From Streptomyces fodineus (GTDB lineage Bacteria > Actinomycetota > Actinomycetes > Streptomycetales > Streptomycetaceae): a stretch of 64,000 nt of DNA. The stretch is from assembly GCF_001735805.1 (NCBI RefSeq), contig NZ_CP017248.1, positions 7,936,001-8,000,000 on the forward strand. The letters run 5' to 3'. A model generated the notes under the pieces. That model saw only the letters and a list, made by a program, of their open reading frames with translations. It was not told the origin of the DNA and made no database searches. Position numbers and translations under genes: made by a program. Within the stretch, counting starts at the first letter, position 1; every line of letters starts with the position of its first letter. Below, piece after piece: positions 58,508 to 64,000 of the stretch.

Positions 58508-61500
58508 ATGCGCTTTCGCGGGAAGTCGATCCGCCGGAAGATCGTGGCGCTGCTTCTCGTGCCGCTGGTGTCCCTGACCGCCGTCTGGGGCTTCGCCACG
58601 GTACTCACGGGGCGCGAGGTCGCCCGGATGTTCCAGGTGTCGGACGTCAAGCAGGACATCGGCTATCCCGCCGAGGACACCGTCCGCGTCCTGCAGCAGG
58701 AACGCCGCCAGACCCTCGTCTACCTCGCCGACCCACGGGCCGCCGACGCCCTCTCCGCGCTCCAGCGCACCCGCGCCGCCACCGACCGGGCGATCGCCAG
58801 GATCCGGGGCAACGCCGGCGAACACCACGTCTTCGACGGCCTGGACGTGGACGACAACGAGCGCCTCACCGCCGTCCTGGACGCCTTCGACGGCCTCGGC
58901 TCCCTGCGCCGCAGCGTCGAGCAGGGCACGGTCAACCGGGCCCAGGCCCTCGACCTCTACAACCGCCTCGTCGACCCCTGCTTCACGCTGCTCGCCTCCC
59001 TCGAGGGCATCGACGACGTCGGACTGGACGCGCAGTACCGCGCCATGGTCAACGTCAGCCGCGCCCGCGAGCTGCTCTCGCGCGAGGACGCCCTCGTCGG
59101 CTCCTCCCTCGTCGTCGGCCGGCTCAGTCGCACCGAGACCCGTGACATCTCCGACCTCGTCGCCCAGCGCAGCATCCTGTACGACGTCAGCCTGCCGCTG
59201 CTGCCCGCCGCCGAACGCGACCGCTACGAACGCCTCTGGAGGGACGCCACCACCGCCCCGCTGCGCGCGGCCGAACAGACCGTCATCCGCACGGACTCCG
59301 GCACCCCGCGCGGGGTCACCGCGCAGAGCTGGGACTCCGCTGCCGCGAGCGCCCTGGACGAACTGGGCAGCCTCGACGACCATGTGGGCGACCGCTTCCA
59401 GGACCGTACGCGCCCCGTGGCCCTCGGTGTGATCCTGCAGGCCGCCGCCGCGGGTCTGCTCGGCCTGATCGCGCTCGTGTTCTCCGTCGTCCTGTCGGTC
59501 CGCACCGGCCGCAGCCTCATCCACGACCTGCGCCAGCTGCGCCTGGAGGCACACGAGGCCTCCGGAGTCCGGCTGCCCAGCGTGATGCGCCGCCTCTCCG
59601 CGGGCGAACAGGTCGACGTCGAGACCGAGGTGCCGCGCCTGGAGTACGACAAGAACGAGATGGGCGAGGTCGGCCAGGCCCTCAACACCCTTCAGCGGGC
59701 CGCCGTCGAGGCCGCCGTCAAGCAGTCCGAACTCCGCTCCGGCGTCTCCGAGGTCTTCGTCAACCTCGCCCGCCGCAGCCAGGTGCTGCTGCACAAGCAG
59801 CTCACGCTGCTCGACACCATGGAGCGCCGCACCGAGGACACCGACGAACTCGCCGACCTCTTCCGCCTGGACCACCTCACCACCCGTATGCGCCGGCACG
59901 CCGAGGGCCTGGTGATCCTCTCCGGTGCCGCACCCTCCCGGCAGTGGCGCCGCCCCGTGCAGCTGATGGACGTCGTACGCGCCGCCGTCGCCGAGGTCGA
60001 GGACTACGAACGCATCGAGGTACGGCGCCTGCCCCGGATCGCCGTCACCGGCCCGGCCGTCGCCGACCTCACCCACCTCGTGGCCGAACTCCTGGAGAAC
60101 GCCACGGTCTTCTCGCCCCCGCACACCGCCGTCCAGGTGCTCGGCGAGCGGGTCGCCAACGGCTTCACCCTGGAGATCCACGACCGGGGTCTCGGCATGA
60201 CGGCCGAGGCACTCCTCGACGCCAACCTGCGTCTCGCCGAGACCCCCGAGTTCGAACTGTCCGACACCGACCGGCTCGGCCTGTTCGTGGTCAGCCGGCT
60301 CGCCCAGCGCCAGAACGTCCGGGTCTCCCTCCAGCCCTCGCCGTACGGCGGCACCACCGCCGTCGTCTTCATCCCCGACGCCCTGCTGAGCGACGACATA
60401 CCGGACACCAACGGCCTCGGTTTCCGCCTCGACCGGGACCGCCCGGGCAAGGGGCTCGGGCAGGCGGCGGGCCGCGCCGCCGGACTGTCGGCGGCGCCGG
60501 TGCAGCTGCCCGGCCTGCCGACCTCGCTGCTGGACGGCCCCGTCGAGCTGGAGGCGCCGGTGGATCTCGACGCCATCGACGACTTCCCCGGCGTCCTGGG
60601 GGACGACGACAGCGAGCGCGGCGGACTGTTCCGGCCCCGCCGGTCGCGCTCACGCGCCGACGAACAGACGCCGTCCCCGTCCGGCGACCGCGCAGCATAC
60701 GACGAGGACGGCGGCCGTGGCCCCATACCGCTGCCTCGCCGCCAGACCCCCAAACTGGTCAGCTCACACGGCAAGCCCGTCACCGACCAGCGCTCCCGGC
60801 GCGACGATCTGGACCGGCAGTCCGCCGAGACCGACCGCCGAGATGATGCGGACCGGCAGCCCTCCGAGGCCTCCCGCCGTGACGACGCGGACCAGCGGCC
60901 CTCCACCGCCGCCCGCCGCCCCGACACCGGCGGCCTGGCCCCGCTGCCCGCCCGTCGGCGCACCACGCCCTCCCGGCGACCCGCCGAACTCACCGACCGC
61001 GTCGACGAACGAGCCCCGGCCCCCACCGACGCCACCACCACGCCGCCCGACGCCCCCGCACTGCCCCGGCGCATCCGACCGGGCTCTCCGGCCGGTGGCG
61101 GCACCGTCGGCACGGCTGCCGGCGAGCCGACCGGCGAGCGGTTCCGTCCTGGTGGGGGCCCAGCCGAGTCCGCTGCTCAGCGGACCCGTGGTGGTGGCGC
61201 GGCCCAGCCGGCAGGCGAGGCGTTCCCGCCTGCCGGCGGCACGGGCGAGCCTCTCGGCGAAGGGTTCCGAGGTGGCGGCGGCGCGGCTGACGCCGTGGGC
61301 GAGCAGGAGCGTTCCGGCGGCGGTGCGGCTGACCCTGTCGGCGAGGAGTCCCGTTCCGGTGTCGCGGCTCAGCCCGTCAGTGAGCAGTCCGGTCCCGGCG
61401 GCGCGGCGCAGCCCACCGACGAGGAGTCCCGCCCCGGCGGCGTAGCCCAGCCCGCCGGTGACGTGGTCGGATTCGGCGCCGAGACGGCCGTAGCCGGTGA

Positions 61501-61921
61501 CGAGACGGCTCGTTACGGCGGCGAGGCAGCCCGACCCGGTGGGGCCCCGGCCCGTCGCGCCGAGGCCCCGCCGGCCGGCGACACGGTCCTGCCGAGCCGT
61601 GCCACCGACGCGGGCCGCAGCGCGGCGAGCGAACCGGCCACCGGCACGCACACCGCCCCCGCCACCCATCCGCCCACAGAGCCCGCCACCGGTCCCCTGC
61701 CCCGGCGCGTACGCCAGGCCAGCCTGGCCCCCCAGCTCAAGCAGGACACCCCGCGGCGCGCCGAGCGTGAGGCGCCGAGCGCCGACCGGGACGCCGAGGA
61801 GGTCCGCAGCCGGATGGCCTCGCTCCAGCGCGGCTGGCAGCGCGGCCGGCAGGAGAACGCCGCGGACGACGGGACCCAGAACGGCACAGCACAAGGAACG
61901 ACTAAGGGGGACGGTCGATGA
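58508..61921 (+). CDS. cvnA: Conservon sensor histidine kinase-like protein CvnA
   Basis: 1137 residues. TM helix 1 (about residues 14-35), a nitrate/nitrite-sensing (NIT-like) helical extracellular domain to about 300, TM helix 2 (306-330), a HAMP-like linker and a dimerisation helix region (VFVNLARRSQVLLHKQLTLLDTMERR...LDHLTTRMRRHAE). The HATPase domain (about 500-625) has an N box LVAELLENATVFSPP and G boxes HDRGLGMTAEAL and GLFVVSRLAQR. The last 500 residues are Pro/Ala/Arg-rich, low-complexity and partly repeated. No response regulator follows; CvnA acts with CvnB-D as a GTPase-linked membrane complex. ATG 58508 follows AGGGGAGG. Confidence 0.93.
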   Translation: MRFRGKSIRRKIVALLLVPLVSLTAVWGFATVLTGREVARMFQVSDVKQDIGYPAEDTVRVLQQERRQTLVYLADPRAADALSALQRTRAATDRAIARIRGNAGEHHVFDGLDVDDNERLTAVLDAFDGLGSLRRSVEQGTVNRAQALDLYNRLVDPCFTLLASLEGIDDVGLDAQYRAMVNVSRARELLSREDALVGSSLVVGRLSRTETRDISDLVAQRSILYDVSLPLLPAAERDRYERLWRDATTAPLRAAEQTVIRTDSGTPRGVTAQSWDSAAASALDELGSLDDHVGDRFQDRTRPVALGVILQAAAAGLLGLIALVFSVVLSVRTGRSLIHDLRQLRLEAHEASGVRLPSVMRRLSAGEQVDVETEVPRLEYDKNEMGEVGQALNTLQRAAVEAAVKQSELRSGVSEVFVNLARRSQVLLHKQLTLLDTMERRTEDTDELADLFRLDHLTTRMRRHAEGLVILSGAAPSRQWRRPVQLMDVVRAAVAEVEDYERIEVRRLPRIAVTGPAVADLTHLVAELLENATVFSPPHTAVQVLGERVANGFTLEIHDRGLGMTAEALLDANLRLAETPEFELSDTDRLGLFVVSRLAQRQNVRVSLQPSPYGGTTAVVFIPDALLSDDIPDTNGLGFRLDRDRPGKGLGQAAGRAAGLSAAPVQLPGLPTSLLDGPVELEAPVDLDAIDDFPGVLGDDDSERGGLFRPRRSRSRADEQTPSPSGDRAAYDEDGGRGPIPLPRRQTPKLVSSHGKPVTDQRSRRDDLDRQSAETDRRDDADRQPSEASRRDDADQRPSTAARRPDTGGLAPLPARRRTTPSRRPAELTDRVDERAPAPTDATTTPPDAPALPRRIRPGSPAGGGTVGTAAGEPTGERFRPGGGPAESAAQRTRGGGAAQPAGEAFPPAGGTGEPLGEGFRGGGGAADAVGEQERSGGGAADPVGEESRSGVAAQPVSEQSGPGGAAQPTDEESRPGGVAQPAGDVVGFGAETAVAGDETARYGGEAARPGGAPARRAEAPPAGDTVLPSRATDAGRSAASEPATGTHTAPATHPPTEPATGPLPRRVRQASLAPQLKQDTPRRAEREAPSADRDAEEVRSRMASLQRGWQRGRQENAADDGTQNGTAQGTTKGDGR

Positions 61922-62352
61922 CCGCACCGAAGGCGACCGGCCACACGGCGACGGACAACGGGGGGCTGAACTGGCTCCTGGACGACCTGGTCGACCGGGT
62001 CGCCAGCATCCGCAAGGCCGTCGTCCTGTCCGGCGACGGGCTGCCCACGGGTGTGTCCAAGGACCTGACCAGGGAGGACGGCGAGCATCTGGCCGCCGTG
62101 GCCTCCGGCTTCCACAGCCTCGCCAAGGGCGTGGGCCGTCACTTCGACGCGGGCAGCGTCCGGCAGACGGTCGTCGAGCTGGACGACGCCTTCCTGTTCG
62201 TCACCGCGGCCGGCGACGGCAGCTGCCTCGCCGTCCTGTCCGATGCCGACTCCGACGTCGGACAGGTCGCCTATGAGATGACGCTCCTGGTCAAGCGGGT
62301 CGGCGTACATCTGGGCACCGCCCCGCGCACCGATCTTCCCGCAGGCGGGTAG
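61918..62352 (+). CDS. cvnB: Roadblock/LC7-domain protein CvnB
   Basis: 144 residues, one roadblock/LC7 domain (about residues 15-125; LNWLLDDLVDRVASIRKAVVLSGDGLPTG is its opening, split). Roadblock proteins regulate small GTPases such as the CvnD product. ASGFHSLAKGVGRHFDAG and VVELDDAFLFVTAAGDGSCLAVL are typical inner strands and helices. The ATG overlaps the cvnA stop (ATGA), and AGGGGGAC lies upstream. Second gene of the conservon. Confidence 0.95.
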   Translation: MTAPKATGHTATDNGGLNWLLDDLVDRVASIRKAVVLSGDGLPTGVSKDLTREDGEHLAAVASGFHSLAKGVGRHFDAGSVRQTVVELDDAFLFVTAAGDGSCLAVLSDADSDVGQVAYEMTLLVKRVGVHLGTAPRTDLPAGG

Positions 62353-62361
62353 TGGGATGTC

Positions 62362-62757
62362 ATGAGCTCAGACGGTCAGGGAAGAAACCACTGGTTCGAC
62401 GACGAGGCCGGACCGGTGGTCCGTCCGTACGCCATGACGCGCGGCCGTACCACGAGTCCGGCCCAGCACCGGCTGGACCTGATCGCGGTGGTCGTCACGG
62501 AACCGGGCGCGGGCGACCCGGAGACGGACCCGACGCTGGCGCCGGAGCACATGGAGATCGTGGGGCTCTGCCGCGGCGAACCGCAGTCGATCGCCGAACT
62601 CGCCGCCGAACTCGACCTCCCGATCGGCGTGGTGCGGGTCCTCATCGGCGACCTCGTGCACGCGGAACTCGTCCATGTCACGCGTCCGGTGCCGCCGGCC
62701 GAGCTGCCGGACGAGAGTATTCTGCGCGACGTGATCAACGGCCTCCGGGCGCTGTGA
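62362..62757 (+). CDS. cvnC: DUF742 protein CvnC
   Basis: 131 residues, one DUF742 domain. WFDDEAGPVVRPYAMTRGRT (residues 11-30) is its signature start, followed by LDLIAVVV and a winged-helix-like C-terminus (LCRGEPQSIAELAAELDLPIGVVRVLIGDLVHAELV, split). The biochemical role is unknown; it is always found between the roadblock protein and the GTPase of conservons. It starts 9 bp after cvnB. Ribosome site weak (GTGGGATG region). Confidence 0.95.
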   Translation: MSSDGQGRNHWFDDEAGPVVRPYAMTRGRTTSPAQHRLDLIAVVVTEPGAGDPETDPTLAPEHMEIVGLCRGEPQSIAELAAELDLPIGVVRVLIGDLVHAELVHVTRPVPPAELPDESILRDVINGLRAL

Positions 62758-62815
62758 CGGGAAATCCGCCGTCCGACCACCATCAAACAGGACCGTCAAG
62801 CAGGAGAAGAGACCG

Positions 62816-63421
62816 ATGATCTTCGGGCGTTCTGAGCGTGGCAAGCCCCCGGTCGAGCCCGTCACGCTCAAGATCCTGGTGGCCGGCGGCTTCGGCGTCG
62901 GCAAGACCACCCTCGTCGGCGCCGTCAGCGAGATCAGGCCGCTGCGCACCGAGGAACTGCTCACCGAGGCCGGGCGCCCGGTCGACGACACCAGCGGTGT
63001 GGAAGCCAAGCACACCACCACCGTGGCCATGGACTTCGGCCGTATCACCCTGCGCGAGGACCTGGTGCTGTACCTCTTCGGCACGCCCGGGCAGGAACGG
63101 TTCTGGTTCATGTGGGACGAGTTGTCCGAAGGTGCGCTCGGCGCCGTCGTCCTCGCCGACACCCGCCGTCTGGAGGACTGCTTCGCCGCCGTCGACTACT
63201 TCGAGCGGCGCTCCATACCCTTCCTGGTCGGCGTCAACTGCTTCGAGACGGCGGCCCGTTACCCGGCCGAGGCCGTCCGGCAGGCCCTCGACCTGGACGA
63301 GGACGTGCCCGTGCTGCTGTGCGACGCGCGCGAGCGGGAATCGGTCAAGGAGGTGCTCATCGGCGTGGTCCAGCACGCGATGGACCACGCGGCCGACCGC
63401 CGCCAGGCCGCCCTCGGCTGA
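62816..63421 (+). CDS. cvnD: Conservon Ras-like GTP-binding protein CvnD
   Basis: 201 residues. G1 P-loop GGFGVGKTT (Lys30), effector-region DTSGVEAKHTTTVAMDFG, and G3 FGTPGQERFWFMWDEL, where the usual DxxGQ is GTPGQ. G4 NKxD is replaced by NCFE (GVNCFETAAR). These departures are normal for this bacterial GTPase group (MglA-like). It is predicted to associate with CvnA-C at the membrane and switch on nucleotide exchange. ATG 62816 follows GGAGAAGAG. Confidence 0.95.
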   Translation: MIFGRSERGKPPVEPVTLKILVAGGFGVGKTTLVGAVSEIRPLRTEELLTEAGRPVDDTSGVEAKHTTTVAMDFGRITLREDLVLYLFGTPGQERFWFMWDELSEGALGAVVLADTRRLEDCFAAVDYFERRSIPFLVGVNCFETAARYPAEAVRQALDLDEDVPVLLCDARERESVKEVLIGVVQHAMDHAADRRQAALG

Positions 63422-63444
63422 CCGGCGAGGCGGGCCCCTTCGGC

Positions 63445-63498
63445 CGGACCACGGGCACGGCCCGTACCCCCGCCGACCGGGGTACGGGCCGTGGTCCG
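63445..63498. terminator. Strong bidirectional terminator between cvnD and glpK
   Basis: ACGGCCCGTACCCC (63457-63470) pairs perfectly with GGGGTACGGGCCGT (63479-63492) around an 8-nt loop. The flanking CGGACC (63445-63450) and GGTCCG (63493-63498) extend the stem past a small bulge. It lies between convergent genes. No T run follows, as is common in GC-rich actinobacteria. Confidence 0.8.
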
Positions 63499-63542
63499 TG
63501 AGGAGCGCTCACGCGCGCGTGCCGGCACTCTCCGCGCCGAGC

Positions 63543-63562
63543 CACCCACGCGCGCGTGGGTG
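63543..63562. repeat. 20-bp perfect palindrome next to the glpK stop
   Basis: CACCCACGCG followed by its exact complement CGCGTGGGTG. It lies 6 bp beyond the glpK stop codon, probably as that gene's own terminator stem. Confidence 0.6.
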
Positions 63563-63567
63563 ATCCG

Positions 63568-64000
63568 CTACGCGCCGTCCTCCTCCAGCCAGCCGAAGCT
63601 CTTCTCCACCGCCTTGTGCCAGTTGCGGTACTCGCGGTCGCGCACCGACGCCTCCATCGCCGGTGTCCACTCCGCGTCCCGCTGCCAGTGCGACTTCAGC
63701 TCGTCCAGGTCGTGCCACACCCCGGTCGCCAGACCGGCCGCGTAGGCGGCGCCCAGGCAGGTCGTCTCCGACACCCGCGGCCGGATCACCGGCACGCCGA
63801 GGACGTCCGCCTGGTGCTGCATGAGCAGGTTGTTCTTCGTCATGCCGCCGTCGACCTTCAAGGTGGTGATCCGCACCCCGGAGTCCTGGTACATGGCGTC
63901 CACGACCTCCCGGGTCTGCCAGCTCGTCGCCTCCAGCACGGCACGCGCCAGATGGGCCTTCGTGACGTACCGGGTGAGGCCGGTGACGACGCCGCGCGCG
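63568..64000 (-). CDS. glpK: Glycerol kinase, C-terminal part (cut by window edge)
   Basis: Only the last 143 residues are present; the gene continues past 64000. The visible sequence has GLTRYVTKAHLARAVLEATSWQTREVVDAM, LKVDGGMTKNNLLMQHQADVLGVPVIRP (the C-terminal FGGY signature, with DGG at the nucleotide site) and TTCLGAAYAAGLATGVW, split here at turns. It phosphorylates glycerol to glycerol-3-phosphate with ATP. The C-terminus ends KSFGWLEEDGA. In Streptomyces it usually lies beside a glycerol facilitator and glpD, which would be to the right on the minus strand. Confidence 0.95.
   Translation of the reverse strand, partial: ARGVVTGLTRYVTKAHLARAVLEATSWQTREVVDAMYQDSGVRITTLKVDGGMTKNNLLMQHQADVLGVPVIRPRVSETTCLGAAYAAGLATGVWHDLDELKSHWQRDAEWTPAMEASVRDREYRNWHKAVEKSFGWLEEDGA

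Overview
The window reads as a chromosomal segment of a Streptomyces species. The DNA is very GC-rich with strong G/C preference at third codon positions. Marker genes include rbpA, the sporulation pair smeA-sffA, a four-gene conservon (cvnABCD), an ECF41-type SigJ and DasR-style chitinase control. From memory, the gene order (rib operon, hisE-hisG, chitinase, acyl-CoA dehydrogenase, rbpA, smeA-sffA) matches the S. coelicolor core chromosome around the SCO14xx genes. I saw no tRNA, rRNA, CRISPR array, transposase, integrase or phage gene.

Layout. 0-5.7 kb: secreted GH6 cellulase, uracil permease, secreted alginate lyase, thioesterase and an MFS exporter. 5.8-9.1 kb: a ROK regulator divergent from the MFS gene across a nested palindrome, then an ECF41 sigma factor with its NmrA-type oxidoreductase. 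9.3-14.4 kb: FMN riboswitch, ribE-pnuC-like-ribBA-ribH, then hisE, hisG and a PH-domain protein. 14.4-19 kb: a possibly structured leader, two CNNM/CorC transporters and a CbxX/EccA-type AAA+ ATPase. 19.4-26.7 kb: uridine-kinase-like protein, hypothetical protein, amino acid permease, C39 peptidase, a 48-residue membrane protein, TetR and a GH18 chitinase. 27-33.6 kb: acyl-CoA dehydrogenase, two unknowns, an APH-type kinase, an Lrp regulator and an amidohydrolase. 34.2-42.7 kb: Ppm mannosyltransferase, FxsA, rbpA with a SigR promoter, MFS, GDPD, YczE/MocR and sffA/smeA. 43-50.1 kb: ankyrin and HEAT proteins, two GT4 glycosyltransferases plus an SGNH hydrolase, and a FadR-type GntR regulator.

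50.3-57.5 kb is the most unusual block: a compact three-gene cassette of a 1581-residue SMC-like coiled-coil ATPase preceded by two smaller proteins. Its size order and layout recall the kleisin-KITE-SMC part of MksBEF/Wadjet (JetABC), but no JetD/MksG nuclease gene follows and the ATPase motifs are atypical. 57.6-63.4 kb: a small membrane protein and the cvnABCD conservon. The window ends inside glpK on the minus strand.

Regulation visible in sequence: an FMN riboswitch; a SigR promoter (GGAAT-N18-GTT) for rbpA; a tandem DasR-like promoter at the chitinase gene that has a near twin in front of the sigJ-like gene; a candidate ECF41 promoter (TGTCACA-N16-GGTC) between sigJ and the oxidoreductase; and several palindromes beside regulators (ROK, Lrp, GntR, MocR). 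These two signals around sigJ together suggest a cascade from aminosugar/chitin signalling to an ECF sigma factor to a redox enzyme, which is an inference.
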